From Lysobacteraceae bacterium 2PB (lineage in GTDB: Bacteria; Pseudomonadota; Gammaproteobacteria; Xanthomonadales; Xanthomonadaceae): 63,253 nt of DNA. The notes beneath the pieces are model-generated. The model saw only the letters and a list, made by a program, of their open reading frames with translations, had not been told where the DNA came from and did no database searches. The stretch covers positions 1 through 63,253 of the forward strand of contig SCMT01000025.1 of NCBI GenBank assembly GCA_005502915.1, given 5' to 3'. The translations under genes were made by a program, and so were the position numbers. Below, piece after piece: positions 11,894 to 20,619 of this stretch (the stretch's first letter is position 1; each line of letters begins with the position of its first letter).

Positions 11894-12451
11894 ATGTCGT
11901 TCCGCGGAACATCCTTCGCCTCCCTGTCCGTCTCCATGCCCGTCACCGTCACGCTCGCCATCGGTGCCGGCCTCGACCTGCCTGCGCATGCCGCCGAGCT
12001 GAAGATCGACATCGAGATCCCGAAGCTCAACGTCGCCGAGTACCACCGCCCCTACGTCGCGGTCTGGATCGAAGGCGCGGACCAGGCGGTCGTGGCCAAC
12101 CTCAGCGTCTGGTACCAGCAGCGCAGCAACAGCGAAGGCCACGGCACCAAGTGGCTGCCCGACCTGCGCCAGTGGTGGCGCCGCAGCGGCCGCACCCTGA
12201 AAGTGCCAGTCGACGGCGTGACCGGCCCGACGCGCCCGGTCGGGAAGCATGCCCTGAGCTTCAAGGACAGCGATCCGCGACTGGCCGCACTCAAGCCGGG
12301 CCAGTACACGCTGGTGGTAGAGGCCGTGCGCGAAGTCGGCGGTCGCGAGCTGCTGAAGATCCCCTTCACATGGAAGCCCAAGGCGCCGTTCAGCGGCAAC
12401 GCCCAGGGCACGACCGAACTCGGTGCGATCGCGCTGAAGATCGCGCCCTGA
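11894..12451 (+). CDS. DUF2271 periplasmic protein
   Basis: This 185-residue protein has an N-terminal signal sequence (ending near LPAHAAE) and a DUF2271 domain: [27 protein letters not shown], and the tryptophan-rich [18 protein letters not shown]2271 proteins occur with PepSY, DUF4198 and ApbE genes in iron and flavin-related loci; their biochemical role is not known. It starts 12 bases after the PepSY gene. I looked for the S/T-G-A-T flavinylation motif used by ApbE and did not find one in this protein. Confidence 0.85.
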   Translation: MSFRGTSFASLSVSMPVTVTLAIGAGLDLPAHAAELKIDIEIPKLNVAEYHRPYVAVWIEGADQAVVANLSVWYQQRSNSEGHGTKWLPDLRQWWRRSGRTLKVPVDGVTGPTRPVGKHALSFKDSDPRLAALKPGQYTLVVEAVREVGGRELLKIPFTWKPKAPFSGNAQGTTELGAIALKIAP

Positions 12452-12495
12452 TCCATTTTCCTGCCCCCGATTCCCCTGCTCCCCGAGGTCATGCG

Positions 12496-13317
12496 ATGAA
12501 ATTCCGTTCCCTCCTGCCTGTCCTGCTGGCCACCTCGCTCGCTGGCGCGCTGCTGCCCTTCGCCGCCTCCGCGCACAAGTCCTGGCTGCTGCCGTCGCAG
12601 ACGGTCATCGCCGGCGAGAAACCCTGGGTCACCTTCGACGCTGCGGTGTCGAACGACCTGTTCCACCTGAACCACGTGCCGATCGCGCTGGATCGCCTGT
12701 CGATCACGATGCCCGACGGTTCGCGCGGCACCAGCGCCAACGGCGCGACCGGCAAGTTCCGCAGCGTGTTCGACGTCGAGCTGACCCAGGAAGGCACCTA
12801 CCGCGTGGCGATGCTCAACCAGGGCCTGTTCGCCAGCTGGGACGACAACGGCAAGCCCAAGCGCTGGCGCGGCAGCGCCGAAAGCTTCGCGACCGAAGTG
12901 CCCAAGGACGCGCCGAACCTGCAGGTCTCGCAGGCCGTGGGCCGCGTCGAAACCTTCGTCACGCGCGGCGCGCCCAGCACGACCGCGCTCAAGCCGACCG
13001 GCACCGGCATCGAACTGGTGGCGAAGACCCATCCGAACGATCTGTTCGCCGGCGAAACCGCCGAGTTCGCACTGGTCATCGACGGCAAGCCTGCTGCCGG
13101 CCTGGAAGTCGAGATCGTGCGCGGCGCCACGCGCTATCGCAACGCGCAGGAAGAGATCAAGGTGACCACGGGGGCCGACGGCAGCTTCCGCGTGACCTGG
13201 CCGCAGGCCGGCATGTACTGGCTGGAAGCGGCGACCGAGGACGAACGCACCAGCGTGCCGCAGGCGAAGAAACGTCGCCTGAGCTACGTCGCCACGCTCG
13301 AAGTGCTGCCGCAGTAA
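12496..13317 (+). CDS. DUF4198 periplasmic protein
   Basis: This 273-residue protein carries a clear signal peptide ending FAASA, after which the mature chain would begin HKSWLLPSQ, a hallmark of DUF4198 proteins where the N-terminal histidine may bind metal. The C-terminal third ([24 protein letters not shown] through ATEDERT) looks like an Ig/carboxypeptidase-regulatory beta sandwich. DUF4198 proteins are often linked to metal uptake. Two GAT triplets (NGATGK and RGATRY) are reminiscent of flavinylation sites but lack the serine or threonine before G. It lies between the DUF2271 and apbE genes. Confidence 0.87.
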   Translation: MKFRSLLPVLLATSLAGALLPFAASAHKSWLLPSQTVIAGEKPWVTFDAAVSNDLFHLNHVPIALDRLSITMPDGSRGTSANGATGKFRSVFDVELTQEGTYRVAMLNQGLFASWDDNGKPKRWRGSAESFATEVPKDAPNLQVSQAVGRVETFVTRGAPSTTALKPTGTGIELVAKTHPNDLFAGETAEFALVIDGKPAAGLEVEIVRGATRYRNAQEEIKVTTGADGSFRVTWPQAGMYWLEAATEDERTSVPQAKKRRLSYVATLEVLPQ

Positions 13318-13335
13318 GCCGCGACGGAGTCGGTC

Positions 13336-14337
13336 TTGGCAGGATCAGGGGAACCGGTCGCGCTCGACGGCATGCGCCTCGCGGGTGCGACGATGGGCAC
13401 CACCTGGTCGGTGCGCGCGTACTGCGCACCGACCCGGAATCCGCACGCGCTGCATGCGATCGCGCAATCCGCGCTCGACGAGATCGTCGCGCAGATGAGC
13501 CCGTGGGTCGAAGACAGTGACCTCGTCCGCTACAACCGCGCGCCGCCAGGCAGCGTGCACGCCCTGCCCGCAGCCTTCGCCGAGGTGCTGCGCTGCGCGC
13601 TGGACATCGCCGCGCGCAGCGATGGCGCCTTCGATCCCGCGCTCGGTGCGCTGGTCGATGCCTGGGGGTTCGGTCCGTCGCAGCCAGCAGATCGCATTCC
13701 CGATGCGCATGCGCTCGCCGCCTTGCGCGCGTCGCGCGTCGAAACACTCGCCGCACTGTTCGAGGACGCCCCGCCCCGCCTGCGCCAGCCCGGCGGCGTG
13801 ACGCTCGACTTCTGCGCGATCGCCAAGGGGCATGGCGCCGATCTGGTCGCACGTCGCCTGCGCGATGCCGACGTGCCCGCTGCGCTGGTCGAAGTCGGTG
13901 GCGAACTGTTCGGCTACGGTCGCAAGCTCGACGGCACGCCGTGGCGCGTGGTCGTGGAAGGCTGCGCCGAGGAATCGGAACCGCAACCCGGCGTCGAAAC
14001 GCCACCGCTGCGCACGGTCGAGCTGGACGGTCTCGCCATCGCCACCTCCGGCGACCGCTGGCATGGCTTCGAGCACGAGGGCCGGCGACTCTCGCACACC
14101 CTCGACCCTCGCACCGGTCGCCCCGTCCACGAGGCACCGGTCGCGGTCAGCGTGATCGACGACAGCGCCATGCGCGCCGATGCCTGGGCGACCGCGCTCA
14201 CGGTGATGGGTGCCGACGCCGGCCTCGCGTTCGCGCAACGCCATGACCTCGCCGCACGCTTCCTGGTGCGCGACGGCGGGCGACTGGTCGAACGCGCGTC
14301 TTCGCGCTTCGATGCCCTGTCGGAGATCGCCGGATGA
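13336..14337 (+). CDS. apbE: ApbE, FAD:protein FMN transferase
   Basis: This 333-residue protein matches ApbE, which attaches FMN to threonine or serine of target proteins. Family stretches include AGATMGTTWSV, SDGAFDPALGALVDAWGF, LDFCAIAKGHGADLVARRL and LVEVGGELFGYG. The C-terminal SVIDDSAMRADAWATALTVM is the Mg2+/FAD site. The TTG start at 13336 has a GGAG six bases upstream; an ATG at 13372 is the alternative. No signal peptide or lipobox precedes the domain with either start, although ApbE is commonly an exported lipoprotein, so its location is uncertain. It is coupled to the next gene by an ATGA overlap. Confidence 0.92.
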   Translation: MAGSGEPVALDGMRLAGATMGTTWSVRAYCAPTRNPHALHAIAQSALDEIVAQMSPWVEDSDLVRYNRAPPGSVHALPAAFAEVLRCALDIAARSDGAFDPALGALVDAWGFGPSQPADRIPDAHALAALRASRVETLAALFEDAPPRLRQPGGVTLDFCAIAKGHGADLVARRLRDADVPAALVEVGGELFGYGRKLDGTPWRVVVEGCAEESEPQPGVETPPLRTVELDGLAIATSGDRWHGFEHEGRRLSHTLDPRTGRPVHEAPVAVSVIDDSAMRADAWATALTVMGADAGLAFAQRHDLAARFLVRDGGRLVERASSRFDALSEIAG

Positions 14338-15974
14338 GCATGCCCGCCGCACAACGCGCATCGCCGCGCGCGCGGATCGTGCAAGCGCTGCTGCTCGCAG
14401 CGCTCGCCGCGCTCGCGCTGTGGATGCCGACCTGGCAGGCCTCGGCGTGGCCGTCGATGTCCGCATCGGCATCGAAACTGGCCATCGCCGGCGGCGTGCT
14501 GCTCGCCTACCTGATCGGCTGCGCGTACCTGCTGCGCAAAAGTCGCTTAACGACTCCTGTTTCCGGCACCGAACCCGCCCCGCGCGACGCCTCGCTGCGC
14601 GTGCTCTATGCCAGCCAGACCGGCTTCGCGCTGCGTCTGGCGGAACTGAGCGCCGACAGCCTGCGCGCGGCCGGTGCCGCACCGGCTTTGTCCGCGCTGG
14701 ATGCGCTCGCGCCCGATGCGCTCGGCGGTTGCGAGACCGCGCTGTTCATCGTCAGCACCACCGGCGAAGGCGATCCGCCGGACAACGCCCTCGCCTTCGC
14801 GGCCGACATGATGTCGACCACGCGCGACCTCGCCCACCTGCGCTACGCCGTGCTTGCCCTAGGCGATCGCCGCTACGTGCGCTACTGCGCCTTCGGCCAC
14901 GCGATCGACGACTGGCTGCGCCGCTGCGGCGCGACGCCGCTGTTCGACGTGGTCGAGGTCGACAACGGCGACGGCGGCGCACTGCGGCGCTGGCAGCACG
15001 AGATCGCGCAGATCGCCGGGGATGCCTCCGCCGCGATCGAGGCATCGGACTGGTCCGTGCCCGACTATGAAGCCTGGACGCTGGTGTCGCGCCGCGAACT
15101 CAACGCGGGCAGCCTCGGCGCGCCGGTGTACGACATCCGACTGCGCGCGCAGGGCGCGATGCCGCGCTGGACGGCCGGTGATCTGGTCGAGATCGGCCCG
15201 GAGCACGATGCGGCGTCGGTGGCGGACTGGATGCATGCGCATGGCATCGAAGACCGCGCGCTCCAGGATGCGCTGGGTCGCGAAACGCTCTCGGCACGTC
15301 TCGCCCGTTCGCGCTGGCCGGACCTGCGCGAAGGCGAGGACCTCGCCGCGCTCGCGTCGCGACTGGAACCGCTGCCGCATCGCGAATACTCCATCGCTTC
15401 CATTCCCGAAGACAGCGACCTGCGCCTGCTGGTGCGGCTGGCGCGACGCGGCGACGGCGGACATGGCCTCGGCAGCGGCTGGCTGTGCCTGCATGCGCCG
15501 CAGGACGCCACGATCCGCCTGCGCATCCGCAGCAATCCGGGCTTCCACCCGGCGCCGGACGACGTGCCGCTGATCCTGATCGGCAACGGCACCGGCATCG
15601 CCGGTCTACGCGCGCATCTCGCGCATCGCGCGCAGGCTCGAACCGGTCGCAACTGGTTGCTGTTCGGCGAACGCCGACGCGAGCAGGACCTGCACTACGC
15701 CGACGAGCTGGAGGCATGGGCGCACGATGGCGTGCTCGCGCGCACCGACTTCGCCTTCTCGCGCGACCTGCATCGACCGCGCTACGTGCAGGACGCACTG
15801 CGCGGCGCCGCAGACGCGCTGCGCGCATGGATCGATGACGGCGCGCACCTGCGCGTTTGCGGCAGCGCCGCCGGCATGGCGACCGGCGTGGACGATGCCC
15901 TGCGCGGGATCCTCGGCGATGCCGCCGTCGATGCATTGCGTCGCGACGGACGCTATCGCCGCGACGTGTACTGA
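14334..15974 (+). CDS. Membrane-anchored CysJ-like diflavin reductase
   Basis: This 546-residue protein starts with two TM helices (about 17-31 and 49-67), then a flavodoxin domain (VLYASQTGFALRLAEL from about 90, STTGEGDPPDNA, LGDRRYVRYCAFG), an FAD-binding segment (REYSIASIPE), an NADPH site (LIGNGTGIAGLRAH, WLLFGERRREQD) and the CysJ-like end GRYRRDVY. It would pass electrons from NADPH via FAD and FMN at the inner membrane. Together with the PepSY protein it could drive reductive iron release from siderophores. It differs from the soluble CysJ at 33290, which has no TM helices. It closes the Fur-controlled operon. Confidence 0.92.
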   Translation: MSMPAAQRASPRARIVQALLLAALAALALWMPTWQASAWPSMSASASKLAIAGGVLLAYLIGCAYLLRKSRLTTPVSGTEPAPRDASLRVLYASQTGFALRLAELSADSLRAAGAAPALSALDALAPDALGGCETALFIVSTTGEGDPPDNALAFAADMMSTTRDLAHLRYAVLALGDRRYVRYCAFGHAIDDWLRRCGATPLFDVVEVDNGDGGALRRWQHEIAQIAGDASAAIEASDWSVPDYEAWTLVSRRELNAGSLGAPVYDIRLRAQGAMPRWTAGDLVEIGPEHDAASVADWMHAHGIEDRALQDALGRETLSARLARSRWPDLREGEDLAALASRLEPLPHREYSIASIPEDSDLRLLVRLARRGDGGHGLGSGWLCLHAPQDATIRLRIRSNPGFHPAPDDVPLILIGNGTGIAGLRAHLAHRAQARTGRNWLLFGERRREQDLHYADELEAWAHDGVLARTDFAFSRDLHRPRYVQDALRGAADALRAWIDDGAHLRVCGSAAGMATGVDDALRGILGDAAVDALRRDGRYRRDVY

Positions 15975-16001
15975 GCCTGCGTCAGCGCACGCGGGCTCGC
16001 T

Positions 16002-17174
16002 TCAATCGACGATCGCGTGCGGCACGAAGCGCGAGGTATCCAGGGTGATCGCGGTCGAATCCTCGCGCAGGCCCATGCCGCAGGCGCGATCGCCGACCAC
16101 CCAGCTGCCGATCAGCGGATAGCCGCCATCGAACGCCGGCAGCGGATGCCAGGCCTGGCGCACGGCGGGGCCGTCGGCATAGGGCCCGTCGGTGCGCGTG
16201 GCGCGACCCTGCGCATCGACCGCTTCGATGTTCGCGCCTTCGCGCGAAAAGAACGGCTTGCGGACCCAGCCCGGCGCCAGAGGCACCTGCCGATCGGTGT
16301 CGATGTGGCATTCCAGCAGGTTCGGATGGCCGGCATGGCGCTCCCACAACAGCGCAAGGATGCCCTTGTTCGACAGCACCGCCTTCCACGCCGGCTCCAG
16401 CAAGCGCAGGCCATCGTTCACCAGCGCCGGGCCGAAGCGTTCCTCGAACATGAATTCCAGCGGATACAGCTTGAACAGGCTGGGGATGACGCGATCGTCC
16501 AGATCGGTGAACCAGCGACCGCTCACGTCCAGGCCGATGTCCTCGATCGCGATGCTTTCGGTGCGCAGGCCGGCCTGGATCGCGCAATCGCGCAGGTACT
16601 GCACCGTGCCGCGATCCTCCTCGGACGCGGCGACACTGGCGAAATACAGCGGCGTCGGCAGCGCGGCGTCCCTGGCCATCGCGCCGAAGGCCTCGACCAG
16701 CGCATCCTGGATCGCGTTGTACTGGTCCGCGCCGGCCGGCAGCCGGCCATCGGCGATGCCGTCCTCCAACCACAGCCACTGGAAGAAGGCTGCTTCGTAC
16801 AGCGCCGTCGGCGTGTCGTAGTTGAACTCGAACAGCTTCGCCGGACCGGTGCCGTCGTAGGCGAAATCCATGCGCCCGTAGAGGTGCCGGTCGCGGCGCT
16901 GCCAGGACCGCGCGATCCAGTCCCAGTAGGTCGCCGGGATCGCCAGTCGCGACAGCAGCGCCTCGCTGCGCACGACCTCGTCGACCAGCGACATCGCCAT
17001 GTCGTGCAGGTCCTGGGTCGGCGCCTCGATGTCGTCCTCCACCTGGCGCAGCGTGAAGGCGTAATAGGCGCTTTCGTCCCAGTAGGGCGCGCCGTCGATG
17101 GTGTGGAAGCGGAAGCCGAGGGCTTCCGCCTTCGCGCGCCAGTCCGGACGCGGCGCGATGGCGATGCGGCGCAT
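16002..17174 (-). CDS. Glutathionylspermidine synthase-like ATP-grasp ligase (YjfC/YgiC family)
   Basis: This 390-residue protein matches the ATP-grasp synthetase domain of glutathionylspermidine synthase, like E. coli YgiC and YjfC (about 386 residues). Seen are MDFAYDGTGPAKLFEFNYDTPTALYE split over residues 115-140, the lysine segment KAVLSNKGILALLWE, and VRKPFFSREGAN near the end. The amidase half of true Gsp synthase is absent, so this is a stand-alone amide ligase of unknown substrate. Its ATG overlaps the stop of the DUF1190 gene (TGATG), as in the conserved ygiBC pair. It is the last gene of the minus-strand PspA operon and converges with the reductase gene 27 bases away. Confidence 0.92.
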   Translation of the reverse strand: MRRIAIAPRPDWRAKAEALGFRFHTIDGAPYWDESAYYAFTLRQVEDDIEAPTQDLHDMAMSLVDEVVRSEALLSRLAIPATYWDWIARSWQRRDRHLYGRMDFAYDGTGPAKLFEFNYDTPTALYEAAFFQWLWLEDGIADGRLPAGADQYNAIQDALVEAFGAMARDAALPTPLYFASVAASEEDRGTVQYLRDCAIQAGLRTESIAIEDIGLDVSGRWFTDLDDRVIPSLFKLYPLEFMFEERFGPALVNDGLRLLEPAWKAVLSNKGILALLWERHAGHPNLLECHIDTDRQVPLAPGWVRKPFFSREGANIEAVDAQGRATRTDGPYADGPAVRQAWHPLPAFDGGYPLIGSWVVGDRACGMGLREDSTAITLDTSRFVPHAIVD

Positions 17175-17662
17175 CAACCGCCCCAGCCGCTGCGTGCGGA
17201 CGAACTGGAGCCGAAACCGCTGCGCGACGCAGTCACCGCGCGCGCCGGCGGTGGATCCACGGTCACCGCCTTGCGCGTTGTGAGCGTGTTGCGGCCGTAG
17301 ATCGGCGCGATGCTGCCGTACTGCGAACGCCGGCTCGTGCCGTAACCGTAGGGCACGGAATAGCCGCGGAGGATCGGCGCGAAGTACGTGCGGCTGCCGT
17401 CGTAGTCTTCGCAGGCATCGTCGCCGTACAACCGCTCGCACTCGTCTTCGCTGAGGTAGCGCGGCGCCATCGCGCGCGCCTGCTGGAAGGCGTCGCGGCA
17501 GTCGCCGTCGGCGATGTCGTCGGCATCGAGGCAGGATTGCAGGGACGGATAATCGAACTGGGCGATCTGCGGCGGCGGATCCACCATCTGCGGCTGGCAC
17601 GCGGTCAGCGCCACCGGGGCGATCGCCATCGCCGTGAGGCGCAAGCTGCGGGAACGTTTCAT
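17174..17662 (-). CDS. DUF1190 lipoprotein (YgiB/YjfM family)
   Basis: This 162-residue protein has a lipoprotein signal ending VALTAC, so Cys22 is the likely lipidated residue. The body is DUF1190: DYPSLQSCLDADDIADGDCRDAFQQA, then YLSEDECERLYGDDACEDY with paired cysteines, and a low-complexity Tyr/Gly/Ser tail ending SGFGSSSSARSGWGG. Family members pair with the ATP-grasp ligase, whose gene overlaps here. The acidic cysteine-rich part and the Gly/Ser tail suggest it may be the ligase substrate or adaptor, which is inference. Confidence 0.88.
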   Translation of the reverse strand: MKRSRSLRLTAMAIAPVALTACQPQMVDPPPQIAQFDYPSLQSCLDADDIADGDCRDAFQQARAMAPRYLSEDECERLYGDDACEDYDGSRTYFAPILRGYSVPYGYGTSRRSQYGSIAPIYGRNTLTTRKAVTVDPPPARAVTASRSGFGSSSSARSGWGG

Positions 17663-17676
17663 CTCGGCCGGGCTCC

Positions 17677-18090
17677 TCAGTAGGTCATGGACGCGGCATT
17701 GAGGATGCCGACGCCGAGCGAGACGATGCCGGCGAATGCGCCCGCGGCGATCTCGCCCGAGGAAATGCGCGTGGACAGGTCGCGGATGACCAGACGGTTC
17801 GCGAAGTACGCCAGCACCTGGACGATGAAGGCGACGCCGCCCCACAGCACGAAGTCCACCAGGCTCACGGAGTTGGCCATGGCCGAGGCGAGCGGCAGGA
17901 TGAAGCCGAGCAGCGCGCCGCCGAAGGCGAGCGTGGCCGCCACGTTGTTCGCCTGGATCAGCGCGAACTCGCGATGCGGGGTCAGGCGCACGTAGACGAG
18001 CATGAACGCGACCAGCAGGCCGATCGATGCGCCGAAATAGGCGAGGAAGGCCGGCAGGCCGGACAGCGAGAGGGCGAATTGTTCGGGCAT
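17677..18090 (-). CDS. DUF350 membrane protein (YjfL family)
   Basis: This 137-residue inner-membrane protein has four predicted TM helices arranged as two DUF350 repeats. The first spans about 10-33 (GLPAFLAYFGASIGLLVAFM), followed by HREFALIQANNVAATLAFGG and a second pair ending GAFAGIVSLGVGILNAASM. This matches YjfL of E. coli. It starts downstream of the DUF2491 gene and ends 14 bases before the lipoprotein gene. The function is unknown; DUF350 proteins recur beside PspA-family genes. Confidence 0.9.
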   Translation of the reverse strand: MPEQFALSLSGLPAFLAYFGASIGLLVAFMLVYVRLTPHREFALIQANNVAATLAFGGALLGFILPLASAMANSVSLVDFVLWGGVAFIVQVLAYFANRLVIRDLSTRISSGEIAAGAFAGIVSLGVGILNAASMTY

Positions 18091-18169
18091 GGCGTACGGC
18101 TCCTTCGGAAATGCAATGGATGGAATGATCGATGGCGTGGGACGGCGTCTGCGACAGGCGCCGATCGCA

Positions 18170-18817
18170 TCAGGTGATGCGCAGGTCGGCCTGGCTCAGC
18201 GGCACGCCGACGGAGACGACCACGCAGAATTCGTTCGGGCCGTAGTCCTCGGCGCTGATCAGCAGGTGTTCGCGGCCAGACGGCACGTCGGCATCGCGCG
18301 CGTAGAGCATCGCGTAATGGGTCAGGTCGAATTCCGGCCGCGACGCATCCGCGCCGTAGACCGCTTCGTCCATCGCCACCGGCGGCGCCCACTGCGTCCC
18401 GTCCTCGCCCCACTGCCGCGCGTAGCGATGCTCGCCCACGATGAAGGTCGGCGCGCCGATGCGGCTGCCGGGCTGCGTCCATGCACGGAACGCGGCCGCG
18501 TTGTCGGGAGTGATGGTGTCGTGGAACACGAAATAGCCGATGGCCTCGATCACGCCCGCACTCTGGATCACCTGCAGGAACGCATCGTCGGTGAGATAGA
18601 AGCGGAAGATCTCGGTCGCGCCTTCGCTCAGGCGGATGCGGCCGATGCGCTCGACGAACTGCGCGCCGGTCGGCGGCTGGAACAGCAGCCGGTCCGCCGC
18701 CATGCGGAACGGCAGCGCGTCGATCTCGACGCCTGCCTTCAGGCGCAGGCCCAGCGGATACGCAGGCGCCGACGGCGCGCGCGCCGCAGGCTTGCGGAAC
18801 AGATCGAAGAGGCTCAT
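18170..18817 (-). CDS. DUF2491 protein (YjfK family)
   Basis: This 215-residue soluble protein matches the DUF2491/YjfK family by its start (MSLFDLFRK), the EIDALPFRMA region and the central EIFRFYLTDDAFLQVI and EAIGYFVFHDTITP segments. No enzymatic motif is visible. Its ATG overlaps the stop of the channel gene (ATGA) and a 79-base gap separates it from the DUF350 gene. It belongs to the PspA-linked operon conserved in E. coli as yjfIJKLMC; the molecular role is not known. Confidence 0.86.
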   Translation of the reverse strand: MSLFDLFRKPAARAPSAPAYPLGLRLKAGVEIDALPFRMAADRLLFQPPTGAQFVERIGRIRLSEGATEIFRFYLTDDAFLQVIQSAGVIEAIGYFVFHDTITPDNAAAFRAWTQPGSRIGAPTFIVGEHRYARQWGEDGTQWAPPVAMDEAVYGADASRPEFDLTHYAMLYARDADVPSGREHLLISAEDYGPNEFCVVVSVGVPLSQADLRIT

Positions 18818-19872
18818 CTGGCCTGCGCTCCGTCCGCGTGCAGCACGGCATGGACATCGACGCGCCGACTGGCCAGGTAGAACAGCGTCGCACCGGGCGG
18901 CACGACCGCATCGTCGTCGGCGTTGAGGATCGCGGTCAGCGGCGCGTCGGGCGTCGCATAGCCCAGCAGGGTCGAGCGATGGCGCCTGCGCAGCAGCGAC
19001 AGGTATTCGTCGTATCGGCGCGCTGGCGCACTGCCGGGCAGGACCAGGCTGTACTGGGTCGCGCCATCGGCGATCGACAGCATCTCCAGCGCGACCCGCG
19101 AGGCACCGATGTCCTGCGAGGCGCGGACGATCAGCTCGGCTTGGACCGGCGTCGTGCATTCCACGTCGGCATGGTGCCGCTTGAGCAGCGTCGCCGATTC
19201 CTCGCGATCGAAGTGCGCGACGATGTGCGCGGTCGCGCCCGCCGCGCGCAGCGCGAGCGCTGCCGCCAGGGTCTGCTCGTCGGTCGGCGCATCGATGATG
19301 ATGCGCCGCGCACCCGCCGCACCGGCACGTGCGTATTCCGAGGGATCGGCCAGCGAACCGACCTTCACGAAGCGCGCGTGGTCCGGACGGGGGTTGGCAT
19401 CGAGCACCGCGTCGACGATCAGGATCTCGCGCTCGGTGCCGTCGGGTTCCTGGCGCAGCAGATCGATGATCCGCTGCGATTCGTGCCCGTTCCAGCCGAC
19501 CAGCAGGGTATGTCCTTCCATTTTCGGATAGTTCCTCTTGCCATGCAGTCCGCGCTGCCAGCGGTCGGCGAGCACGGAGGATGTCTTGCCGATCATCGAG
19601 GCCAGCAGGGCGATGCCGCCCGGCATCAGCCACAGCGCCGCGAACACGCGGCCTGCGGTGGTGGACGGACTGAAATCGCCGAAGCCGACGGTGAAGGCGA
19701 CGGTCGCGTAGAAATAGGGAAAGATGTCGGGCGCGGACAGCTTGTCCTCGCCCAGCCAGGCCATCGCCATCCACGACACGAGGAAGTGGACGGCGATGGC
19801 GCACGCGAGCGCGCTCCAACTCAGGGTCGAAGCGTGCTTGCGCAGCGAGCGCAGCAGCCGGAACAGCATCAC
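18814..19872 (-). CDS. Two-TM potassium channel with RCK/TrkA-N domain
   Basis: This 352-residue protein has two TM helices (about 18-40 and 73-95) flanking a pore loop whose filter TVGFGD is at residues 61-66. A cytoplasmic TrkA-N/RCK region begins near 120 (HTLLVGWNGHES, then ILIVDAVLD and RRIIIDAPTDEQTLAAALALRAAG), which would bind a nucleotide and gate the pore. The gene lies between pspA and the DUF2491 gene. E. coli yjf operons lack this channel, so its insertion here is a difference. It suggests ion flux as part of the envelope-stress response, which is inference. Confidence 0.9.
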   Translation of the reverse strand: MMLFRLLRSLRKHASTLSWSALACAIAVHFLVSWMAMAWLGEDKLSAPDIFPYFYATVAFTVGFGDFSPSTTAGRVFAALWLMPGGIALLASMIGKTSSVLADRWQRGLHGKRNYPKMEGHTLLVGWNGHESQRIIDLLRQEPDGTEREILIVDAVLDANPRPDHARFVKVGSLADPSEYARAGAAGARRIIIDAPTDEQTLAAALALRAAGATAHIVAHFDREESATLLKRHHADVECTTPVQAELIVRASQDIGASRVALEMLSIADGATQYSLVLPGSAPARRYDEYLSLLRRRHRSTLLGYATPDAPLTAILNADDDAVVPPGATLFYLASRRVDVHAVLHADGAQAR

Positions 19873-19878
19873 CGCACG

Positions 19879-20616
19879 TTACTCGGCGATGCGGTCGACG
19901 GTGCCGGGCAGCTGCAGCGGCGCGGCCTCCGGTGCCGGCAGAACGGCCTGCGGCTTCCGGTAGCGTGCCAGCACCGCCTCGGCACCGGCATTCTCGCCGA
20001 ACAGGCGGCGCTTCAGGCCGTCGTCGCCGCTGTCGACCTGCAGCTGCTCGGCCGCTTCGATGCGCGCACCGGTTTCGGCCTGGCGCTGCTTGATGCGCTC
20101 GAGGCTGTCCAGCGCGGTGCGCATCTTCGCATTGGTGCCCGAATGGCGTGCGGCGATGGTCGCCTGCGCGCGCTGCACCGATTCGGTCGCGCGCACCGTG
20201 TCGATCTGCGCACGCAGCCGCTCCAGGCCGCGTTCGCCCTGCACCACGGCGGCACGCAGCTTTTCGATCGAGGCGTCGTATTCGACGATGACCTTGCCGT
20301 CCTCGCCGAGCTTGGCTTCGAGATCGGCGATGCGCTGCGCGACTTCCAGCTGCAGGGCTTCGTCGTTCTTCTGCAACGCGACCTGCATGTAGCCTTCGTA
20401 TTCGCCGAGCTTGCGCCGGTTGGCCTCGGCGGCATCGGCCTTCAGCTTGCGCTGGGCCATCAGCTTGGCGAGATCGTCGCGCGAACGGTTGAGGGCGTCC
20501 TGGGCGTCGCGGGTTTCCTGGTCGAGGATGCGCAGCGCATTGGCGTCGACCACGGCCTGGCCGGCCTCGGTGGCGGTGCCGCGGAACAGCGTGAAGAGTT
20601 TGCTGAGGATCGCCAT
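19879..20616 (-). CDS. PspA/IM30-family membrane stress protein (YjfJ-like)
   Basis: This 245-residue protein is almost entirely helical and coiled-coil, typical of PspA/IM30, the ESCRT-III-like proteins that bind and remodel stressed inner membranes. The start MAILSKLFTLFRGTATEAGQ matches the amphipathic N-terminal helix, and ILDQETRDAQDALNRSRDDL follows as in PspA. The neighbours identify it as the YjfJ branch rather than the pspABC regulon member; no pspF, pspB or pspC is nearby. It starts three bases after the DUF2170 gene and is followed six bases later by the channel gene. Confidence 0.93.
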   Translation of the reverse strand: MAILSKLFTLFRGTATEAGQAVVDANALRILDQETRDAQDALNRSRDDLAKLMAQRKLKADAAEANRRKLGEYEGYMQVALQKNDEALQLEVAQRIADLEAKLGEDGKVIVEYDASIEKLRAAVVQGERGLERLRAQIDTVRATESVQRAQATIAARHSGTNAKMRTALDSLERIKQRQAETGARIEAAEQLQVDSGDDGLKRRLFGENAGAEAVLARYRKPQAVLPAPEAAPLQLPGTVDRIAE

Positions 20617-20619
20617 GGC

